Positions 8,445-16,646 of a stretch of DNA of 64,000 nucleotides are shown here, in pieces. Within the stretch, counting starts at the first letter, position 1. Every line of letters starts with the position of its first letter. Origin of the DNA: Aquirufa lenticrescens (GTDB lineage: Bacteria > Bacteroidota > Bacteroidia > Cytophagales > Spirosomataceae); contig NZ_CP049834.1 in assembly GCF_019916085.1 (NCBI RefSeq), forward strand, positions 1,564,501-1,628,500. Reading direction: 5' to 3'. The notes beneath the pieces are model-generated. The model worked only from the letters and a program-made list of their open reading frames with translations. It made no database searches and was not told the origin of the DNA. The position numbers were made by a program, and so were the translations under genes.

Positions 8445-10520
8445 TTAAGAGCGGGCTACTTTGGCTGATTGTAAAAAGGCATAGGCTTGCGCTGTATAGC
8501 GAGTTGCAAACTCGGCAGATGGCTCGTTTTGGTTAATCTGCAACACTAATTCAGCGAATGAAGGTGCTTCCACGGTAAAATCGCCGGTTGCCACAAAGTT
8601 TTCATCGAACTTCGTAATCACCGAATGTTGCGTAGGAACTGAAATCGATTTATCTAATAAAAGGGCTTTTGCTGCCGAAATAAACACGCTGTAGGCGTGG
8701 TAGATCGCATCCGCATAGCGTTTGTCTTCTAGCGCAGCCGCTGTCCATTCGTATTTCTCGTCTGATTCAAATAACAAAGTCGCCACTAAGTCGATCACGA
8801 CACCTGCACATTCTCCCACGCCGATTTCGGTAGCGAAGTTTTCTGAAGCGCCCCAGTCGATGAAATCATCGTCCACTAGCGTGCTTAAATCTGCTATGGG
8901 CTTCAATAAATCATAGAAATATTTCTCGCCTTGGCGATCGTAATAGCTGTGGAAATATTCTCCCGCTTGTGCGTTTTCTTCGAAGTTATTCAATAAGGTG
9001 CGCAAGACTTGTGGACCTCTTTTCGACGGAACTTTGATTACTTTGTCTGCGATTTTTCCTTCGCCATTGCCTAATGTCGCGCCGCCTAATAAGACTTGCA
9101 AGGCTGGTAAAACGCGTTTGTCCGCGGCCTTTAACGAAGATCCGTGGAAACCGATCGATGCCATACTATGTTGTCCGCAAGCGTTCATACAGCCGGAGAT
9201 TTTGATCTTCATCGCACTATCGTGGATCAAAGACGGAAATTCTTCCGTGATGACCGCCTCTAATTTTGAGGTGATATTCGTCGAATCAGAGATCGCTAAA
9301 TTACACGTGTCTGTTCCCGGGCAAGCCGTGATATTTGCGATGGAATTCGCTCCCGGAGCCGCTAATCCGTGTGCGTCTAATACGGAGTAGACGTAGGCCA
9401 AATTCGCCGTAGGAACATATTTTAGCATCAAACCTTGGTTGATCGTGATGCGAATATCATCGCCTATGTAACCAGTTAATGCCTCGATTAAAGAACGAGA
9501 AGTAGTACTTGAAATATTACCGTTCAGAATCCGAACATAGACCGCGTGGAATCCTTTTTGCTTTTGTTCAAAGGTATTGGTTGCTAACCAAGTGGCGTAA
9601 GCCTCTGAGTTAGGAGTTACCGTCGAAGCCACTAAAGTAGGCGGAGTAACCTCCCAAGCTGTTGCCGGTGGAATTTCGAAAGAGTGATTTTTTAACGCTT
9701 TCGATTCCGCTTTTACTAAATCCATAAAGGCCTCGAAGCCGATCTTTTGGATCAAGAATTTCATACGTGCCTTGTGGCGAGAATTGCGTTCGCCGTGGCG
9801 ATCAAAAACACGCAAAATAGCTTCGATGAATGGAATAACTAGGTTTTCTGCTAGGAATTCGTGAGCTACGTGAGCCAGCATCGGTTGGGCGCCTAAACCA
9901 CCACCCACGACTACTTTGAAGCCGCGTTTGCCGTCCACGATTTTGGGAATAAAACCTACATCGTGTAAATAGGCTAAAGAAGTATCTTCATCTGTGTTCG
10001 AGAAAGACATCTTAATTTTACGACCCATTTCTTGGCAGATAGGGTTGCGCAAAAAGTAACGGAAAGCTGCATCTGCGTGCGGGCTTACATCAAATAATTC
10101 TTTCGGATCAATCCCAGAAGTAGGGGAGGCCGTAATGTTACGCACCGTGTTTCCACAAGCCTCGCGCAAGGTGATATCGTCCTGCTCTAATTTTGCCCAA
10201 AGTTCTGGCGTACGGTCCAGCGACACGTAGTGAATTTGGATATCTTGACGTGTTGTTAAATGCAGGTTTCCGGTAGAGTATTCGTCTGAAATGTCTGAAA
10301 TTCGCTTCCATTGGTGGAATTGAATCTTGCCATACGGCAATTTAATGCGGATCATTTGCACCCCCTGTTGGCGTTGACCGTAGACACCGCGCGCCAGGCG
10401 AAGACTTCTGAATTTTTCCTCGTGAATCTCTCCAGCCTTGAATTGAGCGATTTTTTTCGCTAAATCCAGGATGTCTTTTTCGACTACGGGGTTTTCTATT
10501 TCAGAGCGGAAACTTTGCAT
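8445..10520 (-). CDS. Siroheme sulfite/nitrite reductase with C-terminal HEPN-like domain
   Basis: The 691-residue hemoprotein has the duplicated ferredoxin-like and siroheme domains of assimilatory sulfite and nitrite reductases. The siroheme-[4Fe-4S] ligands appear as CPGTDTC at about residue 398 and SGCMNAC at about 443. Residues from about 560 onward are an extra helical region (ADAIYHAYSVFISAAKALL) that looks like a HEPN fold and is not needed for the reductase reaction. The neighbour cobA makes the siroheme precursor, so assimilation of sulfite to sulfide is the likely role, although nitrite as substrate cannot be excluded from sequence alone. No cysH, cysD or cysN is in the window. Confidence 0.88.
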   Translation of the reverse strand: MQSFRSEIENPVVEKDILDLAKKIAQFKAGEIHEEKFRSLRLARGVYGQRQQGVQMIRIKLPYGKIQFHQWKRISDISDEYSTGNLHLTTRQDIQIHYVSLDRTPELWAKLEQDDITLREACGNTVRNITASPTSGIDPKELFDVSPHADAAFRYFLRNPICQEMGRKIKMSFSNTDEDTSLAYLHDVGFIPKIVDGKRGFKVVVGGGLGAQPMLAHVAHEFLAENLVIPFIEAILRVFDRHGERNSRHKARMKFLIQKIGFEAFMDLVKAESKALKNHSFEIPPATAWEVTPPTLVASTVTPNSEAYATWLATNTFEQKQKGFHAVYVRILNGNISSTTSRSLIEALTGYIGDDIRITINQGLMLKYVPTANLAYVYSVLDAHGLAAPGANSIANITACPGTDTCNLAISDSTNITSKLEAVITEEFPSLIHDSAMKIKISGCMNACGQHSMASIGFHGSSLKAADKRVLPALQVLLGGATLGNGEGKIADKVIKVPSKRGPQVLRTLLNNFEENAQAGEYFHSYYDRQGEKYFYDLLKPIADLSTLVDDDFIDWGASENFATEIGVGECAGVVIDLVATLLFESDEKYEWTAAALEDKRYADAIYHAYSVFISAAKALLLDKSISVPTQHSVITKFDENFVATGDFTVEAPSFAELVLQINQNEPSAEFATRYTAQAYAFLQSAKVARS

Positions 10521-10636
10521 AATAAAATCTTGAAATGTTTATAAAGTCTATATAATATATAGATTAGGTGCAAATCTACGAAATAACCTTTTATTGCCAA
10601 AGAATTTTTATATTCGTTTTCATAAATCTTCAAACG

Positions 10637-12118
10637 ATGAAAAAACTATTGACGATTCTTTTTTGTGCACTTACGCTTAGCTTGAACGCGCAAACAATTG
10701 CGCAAATCGGGAAAGACCCGGCTGGCGTGCAAGTCGTTAAGACGAAACACTCCATTACGATCGCCGGCAAGGTGATTAATTACACGGCGACCACCGGTTA
10801 TATGCATATGAAGGCAGATACGGGTAAGGTTTTGGCCAAAATCTTCTTCACCTACTACTCCAAAGACGACGAAGAAGGCGCCAAACGCCCAGTCACTTTC
10901 ACCTTCAACGGTGGCCCAGGCTCTGCCTCTTTATGGTTACACATGGGCGGCGTAGGCCCTAAACGCGTAGTCTTGAAAGACGACGGAACCGCCACTGCAG
11001 CCCCTTATTCTTACGTTCCCAATGAATTTTCTTGGTTAGACAAAACGGATTTAGTCTTCATCGACCCCGTTTCCACCGGCTATTCCCGCGCTGTGGGCGA
11101 GTCCGCAAGCAAATACCACGGTTACGTAGAGGACATCAAATCCGTAGGCGATTTCGTGCGCAACTTCTTGAGCCGCTACGATCGCTGGGCTTCTCCTAAA
11201 TTCCTAGCCGGCGAAAGCTACGGAACCACGCGTGCCGCAGGATTATCGAAATTCTTGCAAGACGAACACCGCATCTATATCAATGGTGTTATTTTAATCT
11301 CGGCGGTATTAAACTTTGGCACAAACGATTACAACATCGGAAACGATCTACCTCGCGCGCTTTACATTCCATCGTACACCGCTGCCGCTTGGTATCACAA
11401 AAAATTAGCCCCAGCCTTACAAGCGAGACCTATCGCAGACGTATTGAAGGAATCCGAGCAATGGGCGATCGGACCCTATGCTACCGCATTAATCAAAGGC
11501 GGCTGGATGTCTGACGCAGAAAAATCGACTATCGCTGAAAAGATGGCCTATTATACTGGCCTTTCCAAAGAGCTTTGCCTGCAAGCCAATTTACGTCTAG
11601 AGGAAAACCGTTTCTACAAAGCCCTACGCCGTGCAGACGGACTTTCGATCGGTCGTTTAGACGCTCGTTTCACAGGTCGTAACCTAGACGACGCTGGCGA
11701 ATACGTGGATTTCGATCCATCATTCACAAACATCGATGGACCTTTCACCGCCACGATTAACGATTATTTATCCAAAGAATTGAAGTTCACAGAGGAGAAA
11801 GGCTACAACGTCTTCGGCGAAGTATACCCTTGGTCCTATAAAAACGTCCAAAACAAATACTTGAACGTTGCAGAAAGTCTTCGTGATGCGATGGCCAAAA
11901 ACCCGAACCTGAAAGTCTACCTCGGCTGCGGCTACTACGATTTCGCGACCCCGTACTTCACGGCGGTCTACGACATCGAGCATATGTTCTTGCGTCCCGA
12001 ACAACGCTCTCGCGTAGACATTAAATACTACGAATCTGGACATATGTATTATATCCACAAACCATCCTTGATCCAATTCAAGAAGGATATCGATTCGTTT
12101 TTCGATTCGTCGAAATAA
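10637..12118 (+). CDS. Secreted serine carboxypeptidase-like protein (peptidase S10)
   Basis: The 493-residue protein is an S10-family alpha/beta hydrolase that probably acts on peptides in the periplasm. It starts with a Sec signal peptide (MKKLLTILFCALTLSLNAQ). The oxyanion region FNGGPGSAS is at about residue 95, the nucleophile Ser lies in GESYGT at about residue 194, and the catalytic Asp and His are in YYDFATPYF and SGHMYY near the C-terminus, so the triad is intact. ATG at 10637 is chosen over an in-frame GTG at 10568 because it begins the signal peptide. It ends 32 bp before the tRNA-Ser gene. Confidence 0.9.
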   Translation: MKKLLTILFCALTLSLNAQTIAQIGKDPAGVQVVKTKHSITIAGKVINYTATTGYMHMKADTGKVLAKIFFTYYSKDDEEGAKRPVTFTFNGGPGSASLWLHMGGVGPKRVVLKDDGTATAAPYSYVPNEFSWLDKTDLVFIDPVSTGYSRAVGESASKYHGYVEDIKSVGDFVRNFLSRYDRWASPKFLAGESYGTTRAAGLSKFLQDEHRIYINGVILISAVLNFGTNDYNIGNDLPRALYIPSYTAAAWYHKKLAPALQARPIADVLKESEQWAIGPYATALIKGGWMSDAEKSTIAEKMAYYTGLSKELCLQANLRLEENRFYKALRRADGLSIGRLDARFTGRNLDDAGEYVDFDPSFTNIDGPFTATINDYLSKELKFTEEKGYNVFGEVYPWSYKNVQNKYLNVAESLRDAMAKNPNLKVYLGCGYYDFATPYFTAVYDIEHMFLRPEQRSRVDIKYYESGHMYYIHKPSLIQFKKDIDSFFDSSK

Positions 12119-12123
12119 TTTGC

Positions 12124-12131
12124 TATTTTTG
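12124..12131 (+). promoter_or_regulatory. -7 promoter element of tRNA-Ser
   Basis: TATTTTTG fits TAnnTTTG and lies 19 bp before the first base of the mature tRNA, as expected for a dedicated tRNA promoter. Confidence 0.5.
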
Positions 12132-12150
12132 CAACCCCACGGGCGCTTAT

Positions 12151-12238
12151 AGAGGGGTGTCCGAGTGGTTTAAGGAGCACGCTTGGAAAGCGTGTGTAGG
12201 TCTCAAGCTTACCGAGGGTTCGAATCCCTTCCCCTCTA
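12151..12238 (+). tRNA. tRNA-Ser (anticodon GGA)
   Basis: The 88-nt cloverleaf has a 7-bp acceptor stem AGAGGGG/CCCCTCT, a D-arm with GTGGTTTAAGGA, anticodon stem CACGC/GCGTG around loop TTGGAAA (anticodon GGA at 12185-12187), a long variable arm typical of serine tRNAs, and the T-arm GGGTTCGAATCCC. The CCA end is not encoded. It reads UCC and UCU codons. It stands at the left border of the AT-rich accessory island, a common integration point. Confidence 0.97.
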
Positions 12239-12240
12239 CG

Positions 12241-12274
12241 AAGCCTCTCAGCGTTAGCTGAGGGGCTTTTTTAT
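12241..12274 (+). terminator. Terminator of tRNA-Ser
   Basis: The stem AGCCTCTCAGC / GCTGAGGGGCT, with one G-U pair and loop GTTA, is followed by TTTTTTA. Confidence 0.85.
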
Positions 12275-12500
12275 TTTCAATTGCGAGTCAAGCTTGCTTG
12301 GGCGAGCAAGGGAAAATGAAAAAGCTTCATCCTGAGCGCAGCGCAGGATGTCAGGCTTTGTGCTAGATGCCCTGCGGGCTGACAGCGGAATGAAATGGAG
12401 CTGTCACTCCCATTTAAATTCAATTAAGTAACTCTCAATTTTTTTTACGGTTTTATTCTTTAATATCAAAATCTCCATCTATTGATAATATTGATTCGAT
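12275..12500. repeat. Intergenic stretch with REP-like palindromic element
   Basis: No gene is seen between the tRNA terminator and the first island gene. The stretch holds a palindromic, GC-richer block: the perfect stem CATCCTG (12328-12334) / CAGGATG (12344-12350) and an overlapping pair TGTCAG (12349-12354) / CTGACA (12379-12384). Such blocks look like dispersed REP-type intergenic repeats of Bacteroidota. The composition turns strongly AT-rich after about 12420, marking the probable island edge. Confidence 0.5.
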
Positions 12501-12525
12501 GTGTGCAAGTCTATTGCATATATAG
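12501..12525. promoter_or_regulatory. Dyad operator site A, shared with WYL gene and orphan gene
   Basis: The inverted repeat TGTGCA-N7-TGCATA is followed by TATAG. The same 25-bp site recurs at 16955-16979 and 18010-18034. It lies 37 bp before the ATG of the DUF4258 gene. Binding by the WYL protein encoded at 17014-18003 is inferred. Confidence 0.65.
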
Positions 12526-12561
12526 TTCTGAAATTTGTATCAACAAACAAAGGCAGCAATT

Positions 12562-12942
12562 ATGGTAATCAATACAAACATGTTAAAAAGTAGCCCTCAA
12601 GAAATTGTATTTCAAACTGAGAGCGATGGTAAATTTTTAGAATATGAATTGCATCATTCAAGACATTCCCTTCAGCGTTCAAAACAGAGAGGGATATCTA
12701 ATGAGCAAATTGCTATAGTAACAGAATATGGAAGTTGTATTTATGGTCAGGGTTTGACTTACTACATACTGGGAAAAAAAGATGTTCCCGCCAATCTAAA
12801 AAAACAGGCGAGTAAGTTTGAAAATACTATAGTAATAATTGGAGCAAATGGTGACCAAATTGTTACATGTTACAGGAATCGAAATCCGTATCAATGGATT
12901 AAGCATAAGCCAAAAGAATTATCACGAAGACAAGCAGCTTAG
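12562..12942 (+). CDS. DUF4258-like small protein
   Basis: The 126-residue protein has the DUF4258 pattern: HSLQRSKQRGISNEQIAIVTEYG in the middle and a C-terminal VTCYRNRNPYQW. Proteins of this family are small, often lie in accessory regions and resemble BrnT/RelE-like folds, but their activity is mostly unproven; a toxin-like RNA-binding role is only a guess. ATG at 12562 is preferred to the in-frame TTG at 12535. It is the first gene of a four-gene plus-strand operon behind operator A, and is visibly more AT-rich than the genes before the tRNA. Confidence 0.65.
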   Translation: MVINTNMLKSSPQEIVFQTESDGKFLEYELHHSRHSLQRSKQRGISNEQIAIVTEYGSCIYGQGLTYYILGKKDVPANLKKQASKFENTIVIIGANGDQIVTCYRNRNPYQWIKHKPKELSRRQAA

Positions 12943-12951
12943 GTATAAAAT

Positions 12952-13146
12952 ATGATAAATACGAAAAAATATAGGATTGCGAAACTAATTATGTTTTTAC
13001 AATCAAATGGATGGCAGCCCGTTTCAAAACGGAGAATATGCTTGCATTTAAAAATTTCAGAAAGAACGCTCTATCGATATGTTTCATCTGAAATACTTTC
13101 TGTTCAAATTAACAATGGTTTTGTTTCTATAATAACTTCTAAATAA
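12952..13146 (+). CDS. Small helix-turn-helix protein
   Basis: The 64-residue basic protein looks like a single (winged) helix-turn-helix: a helix (KYRIAKLIMFLQSNG), then SKRRICLHLKISERTLYRYV, typical of a DNA-recognition helix pair, and a short beta hairpin. It begins 9 bp after the DUF4258 gene and ends 3 bp before the next one, so the genes are surely cotranscribed. It could be an antitoxin or a local repressor, but the sequence does not decide this. Confidence 0.6.
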   Translation: MINTKKYRIAKLIMFLQSNGWQPVSKRRICLHLKISERTLYRYVSSEILSVQINNGFVSIITSK

Positions 13147-13149
13147 ATT

Positions 13150-13542
13150 ATGAAAAACTACGAATTAAATTCAATTTTTACTTTTGGTAAATATAAAGGA
13201 TCGTCACTTCAGCAAGTTTATGGTCAGAATCCTAGTTATATAGAATGGTGTATTCTAAACTTAGAACACTTTAATATTGAAGAGGATGTGTTTTATGAAC
13301 TTCAAAGTTTAAATTCGTCATACCAATTTTCAGATGATTCTTTGAATAAACTACAAAGTAATTGGCAAGCAGAACTAGATGAGGTTGACTTTGACGATTA
13401 TGAAGAACCAGATTACGACCCTTATTCCGATTGGGAAAGAGATTCATTTGATGCATTAACTGATGGTCAATGTGGAAGCTATGATGATTTTAATGAAAAT
13501 GGGGGGGATTGGGATACTATGATGGCTGGAATGGGACATTAA
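13150..13542 (+). CDS. ExoX C-terminal-like protein with acidic tail
   Basis: The 130-residue protein has, at residues ~9-40, the motif TFGKYKGSSLQQVYGQNPSYIEWCI, which resembles the small C-terminal domain of exonuclease X-like proteins (FGKYKGK...DPSYLxW). The second half is very acidic (many Asp and Glu) and ends in a Gly/Met-rich stretch. No exonuclease active site (DEDD) is present, so it is not an exonuclease by itself. It could be a DNA-mimic or adaptor protein; this is speculation. It is the third gene of the island operon. Confidence 0.6.
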   Translation: MKNYELNSIFTFGKYKGSSLQQVYGQNPSYIEWCILNLEHFNIEEDVFYELQSLNSSYQFSDDSLNKLQSNWQAELDEVDFDDYEEPDYDPYSDWERDSFDALTDGQCGSYDDFNENGGDWDTMMAGMGH

Positions 13543-13566
13543 TATTTATTCTAAATAATTTTGATT

Positions 13567-13920
13567 ATGCTGAAATTGACAAAAAATAGTGCTTTTGATA
13601 AAAACAACGTGCCTTTTGGATTATTTTTGGAGGAAGTTGCTGGAGTAGATTGGGGTATCACTACGGAAAGAGGATTTCGGGAGTTACTAATTTTTAATAG
13701 TTTTGAGCAAGTAGTTGCAGCGATAACTGTTCCCCGGAAAATTGATGAAAACTTAAATTTGGAATTACTCAACAAAACTACTGTTATAGGTAAGCATAAC
13801 GTTGATGTCGGAGGTGATATCACTTTAACTTATGTGGTGCACAAGCATAAAGAAGGAGGTTTTAGTCTTTGGGAGCAGGAGGTAATGATTTTTTCATTTG
13901 ATGATCTGAAAAAGTATTAG
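13567..13920 (+). CDS. Uncharacterised 117-aa protein
   Basis: I do not recognise this protein. It is soluble, predicted to be mostly beta structure (alternating patterns such as TTVIGKHNVDVGGDITLTYVVHKH), without membrane segments. ATG at 13567 is chosen; an in-frame TTG lies at 13561. It is the last gene of the plus-strand operon and faces the retron operon tail to tail, with 34 bp between stop codons that contain the AT-rich palindrome TCAATTT/AAATTGA, which could end both transcripts. Confidence 0.55.
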   Translation: MLKLTKNSAFDKNNVPFGLFLEEVAGVDWGITTERGFRELLIFNSFEQVVAAITVPRKIDENLNLELLNKTTVIGKHNVDVGGDITLTYVVHKHKEGGFSLWEQEVMIFSFDDLKKY

Positions 13921-13954
13921 AGAGTTAAATTTATGAACAAATTTATTTTTCAAT

Positions 13955-14500
13955 TTAAAATTGAATTATTTCAATTTGTGAATAAATTTCATTTAATCTC
14001 TTTCTAAGCGATTCATTATTATTTTTAAGTTCAGTTCTTGTATTTTCATTTGAGTTTTGAATTTCTAAAATATTTTTTAACGCTTTATCAGAATCTGAAA
14101 TTGTATTAAATTTTGTTTCATTTAATTTTTTAAAATTTCTTGTATCGGTTTCATATAATTCTATTATTCTACTGTTGTTCTTATATATCATTCGTAGTGT
14201 TTCATCTTTTTCTATAATAATATTTGAAAATTTTATTACATTTTCTTTTTGGTTAGATATGTAAATTATTTTGTTGACTTCTTTATTATTCCATTTTCCG
14301 CCAGTCCAAACTTCTTTTACAAACAAAATGTAAGAGGGGTTTCTATCTATTATTTTTTTGAATTGAATTTTCAATTGTTTGACTAAACTATTTATAGCAA
14401 AATATTCATTGTTTAATTCATCGTAAGCTAATATACTTCCAGTTTGGAGTTTTCTCGCCTTGCAGACTGTTGTTATAAACATCTTATCCGTTCCGTTCAT
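13955..14500 (-). CDS. Retron-operon unknown protein (181 aa)
   Basis: I do not recognise this protein. It is 181 residues, Asn- and Lys-rich, with a mixed N-terminal domain (residues ~5-110) and a C-terminal region (~125-178) that looks like a coiled coil (ILEIQNSNENTRTELKNNNESLRKRLNEIYSQ). It begins 8 bp after the HEPN-like gene and is the last gene of the msr-msd/RT operon. The position suggests an effector or helper subunit of the retron system. No known retron effector domain is visible. Confidence 0.55.
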   Translation of the reverse strand: MNGTDKMFITTVCKARKLQTGSILAYDELNNEYFAINSLVKQLKIQFKKIIDRNPSYILFVKEVWTGGKWNNKEVNKIIYISNQKENVIKFSNIIIEKDETLRMIYKNNSRIIELYETDTRNFKKLNETKFNTISDSDKALKNILEIQNSNENTRTELKNNNESLRKRLNEIYSQIEIIQF

Positions 14501-14508
14501 TTGAGATT

Positions 14509-15243
14509 TTATTTTGAAGTCAAGAGTTGATTAACTTTTTCAGCCAAGTTCTTTACAATTGATTGTATTGAATCAAATGTTGCTTCAGCAATAAATTTGT
14601 GAAGACGAGGATTTTCATTTTCAATTTTTGAAATTCGAGTGCATCTGTGCAATCCTTCATTTCGAATTAAACGTAAACTATCTATATTAAAGCCCTGTGA
14701 TCCATTTTTTGAATTATAAAAAGTCCGATTGAAAGTAAATATTTTAGTAGCAATCGAAATATCATTTATATTTCGATGGTTATCTGTTCTTTTGAAATGG
14801 GTACCTTCAATCGACTCAAAATGGTATAGTAAATCTTCGATTTTCTGATATTTTTCGAAGTAATAATAGTTTAAAAGATTTTCAATTTGGTAAAATGCAT
14901 TTACACTAAAATCAAATAATCTTTTGATGTGATCTTTTTCTTTGAGATCGTATCTTACATTTTCCATTCTCAAGTTATCTAATTCGAGGCGAGTTCTAAG
15001 GAGTTTATGAGGAATAAATGAATAGTCAATACTGCATTCTGGGCTAATTTCTAATAATTCAATAACTTTATTTGTGTCTTTTTTTATGTCTACAATCAAT
15101 GAACTACCACCATTTGAGGTTTCTATTGTGGTTGGATTATTAAATTTTTCGTTTAACGATCTCCTTACCCATTCATTCCCAGGTTGATTAGCGATTTCAG
15201 TAACCAATTTGATTAATGATTCAATTTGTTCTTTTGTTGCCAT
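14509..15243 (-). CDS. HEPN-like protein of the retron operon (candidate effector)
   Basis: The 244-residue, mostly helical protein lies 5 bp after the reverse transcriptase gene. At about residues 192-197 it has R-N-E-G-L-H, which fits the Rx4-6H motif of HEPN ribonucleases; the preceding helices (DHIKRLFDFSVNAFYQIENLLNYYYF) are like the HEPN bundle. In other defence systems HEPN proteins cleave RNA when triggered, so it may be the toxic effector that the retron RNA-DNA complex keeps inactive. This role is inferred from context and motif, not proven. A structural HEPN without activity is the main alternative. Confidence 0.55.
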   Translation of the reverse strand: MATKEQIESLIKLVTEIANQPGNEWVRRSLNEKFNNPTTIETSNGGSSLIVDIKKDTNKVIELLEISPECSIDYSFIPHKLLRTRLELDNLRMENVRYDLKEKDHIKRLFDFSVNAFYQIENLLNYYYFEKYQKIEDLLYHFESIEGTHFKRTDNHRNINDISIATKIFTFNRTFYNSKNGSQGFNIDSLRLIRNEGLHRCTRISKIENENPRLHKFIAEATFDSIQSIVKNLAEKVNQLLTSK

Positions 15244-15248
15244 ACTAA

Positions 15249-16634
15249 TTATTGCGGTTGATAGAATGCCATGGCATCATTAATTCCATTATTTAAAAGT
15301 AACTCTAAAGTTTTTTCGATGTGAGCTGAACGATCTTCCGTATGTATTTTGATAGTGGGTTTTAGTGTACGAAATCGATTATTCAACTTTACGTAGGTAA
15401 TGTTATTTAGACCTTTCACCATACTTAAATAGTTTAATTTCCCTTCTAGCGTATTTCGTAATTCTGCTTTTTTTATTTTCGCTGTGGTATTGAGTAGTGG
15501 GCCATTTTCATTAAGGAAAATGTTATTTGCTTTCTCGTACCCGTATCGTTCCCATAAATTCAACCACATACGCAAATCTTTGATAAAACTTTTTTGAACG
15601 TTAACTTGGCCATGAACCAAAAGTCCTGTTACTTCTTTTTTATAACCATCTTTTTGTAATCGTGTCTTTTTTTCATTAATTCTGAAACCTTGATCTAATA
15701 TAATTCTATATAGCTCTTTTTTGAATTCACTGTCAACTTGAAATACATTATGAAGCGAACTAAATGTGATATCATCAGCATATCGGCTATATAGTAATCC
15801 AAATCGCTTTGCCACTCCAGCGAGACGAAGATCTAGTTTTTGGCAAACAACATTACTCAATATCGGTGAGGTAGGTGCACCTTGTGGCAGTACATTTTTC
15901 TTTATTTTTTCAACCGAACCATCTGCAAGAATACTCTCTACTTCCATTTCTGTGCAACAGATTGCCGCCAACATATTGGCTAACTCTAATCTTGCAGCTT
16001 TTGGTATTCGATTAGTCGCTTTGAAATAATTAGAATCTATATCACTGATTACAAATTTCTTGTTTGGGTGTATTTTTTTTGATTGTTCAGGATATTTAAT
16101 TTTGAACTCATCTATAGCAAATGTTTCAAATACCTTTGAGGTTGCTTGATTTAAATTAAATGGGGCTTGCTGCAAACATTTCCATACGCGTGCTTGGTCG
16201 ACACTTGGAAAAAAGTCTTTTAAATCAATATTTAATACATAATACGAATTAATATGTAATTGCGCATTATGTACAATTGATCTTTCTTTTGTGAATCCCA
16301 TGGTTGATTTGTGTGGCTCGAAAATGCATTGGAATACGAACGCAATTGAACGCTGAACAGCTTTCAATCCTTTCTTGGGAGCATAAATTGTTCTTGTTCC
16401 TCCAGATTTTTTTGCAATGGTAAACTCTTGATATTGATGGAAAAATTTCCACTTATGATCAATCGTTCTTTTGGGGTTACAGTAAAATGTGATGTCTTTT
16501 AACTTGAAAGGAATTACTTTTTCTCCGTAAATTATGGACTTTGAGAAATTCAATAAATCGAGCAAATCTTCAGTTGTTTGCATTGCTGAAAATTTTGTTT
16601 TGATCGAATCGATTTGCTCTTTAGTAGGCTTCAT
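15249..16634 (-). CDS. Retron-type reverse transcriptase
   Basis: The 461-residue enzyme is expected to prime cDNA synthesis from its own msr-msd RNA, giving a branched or free msDNA. Seen in the sequence: the retron NAxxH motif (HNAQLH at about residue 122), RT motif NIDLKDFFPSV, QGAPTSPILSN, the catalytic YADD at about residue 286, and the VTG motif of retron enzymes (EVTGLLVHG at about 333). A stretch of roughly 60 residues between the NIDLKDFF and QGAP motifs is longer than in compact retron enzymes. No maturase X, HNH or integrase domain is present. The start codon lies 13 bp after the a2 repeat of the msr-msd region. Confidence 0.9.
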   Translation of the reverse strand: MKPTKEQIDSIKTKFSAMQTTEDLLDLLNFSKSIIYGEKVIPFKLKDITFYCNPKRTIDHKWKFFHQYQEFTIAKKSGGTRTIYAPKKGLKAVQRSIAFVFQCIFEPHKSTMGFTKERSIVHNAQLHINSYYVLNIDLKDFFPSVDQARVWKCLQQAPFNLNQATSKVFETFAIDEFKIKYPEQSKKIHPNKKFVISDIDSNYFKATNRIPKAARLELANMLAAICCTEMEVESILADGSVEKIKKNVLPQGAPTSPILSNVVCQKLDLRLAGVAKRFGLLYSRYADDITFSSLHNVFQVDSEFKKELYRIILDQGFRINEKKTRLQKDGYKKEVTGLLVHGQVNVQKSFIKDLRMWLNLWERYGYEKANNIFLNENGPLLNTTAKIKKAELRNTLEGKLNYLSMVKGLNNITYVKLNNRFRTLKPTIKIHTEDRSAHIEKTLELLLNNGINDAMAFYQPQ

Positions 16635-16646
16635 AGTTGAGAATAG

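Noticed and set aside
10568-10636. Upstream GTG start of the S10 peptidase
   Set aside because: It would place 23 residues before a normal signal peptide; ATG at 10637 fits better.
15249-16634. Group II intron or diversity-generating retroelement RT
   Set aside because: No maturase X/HNH domain, intron ends, variable repeat or template repeat seen; NAxxH, VTG and the msr-msd fold point to a retron.
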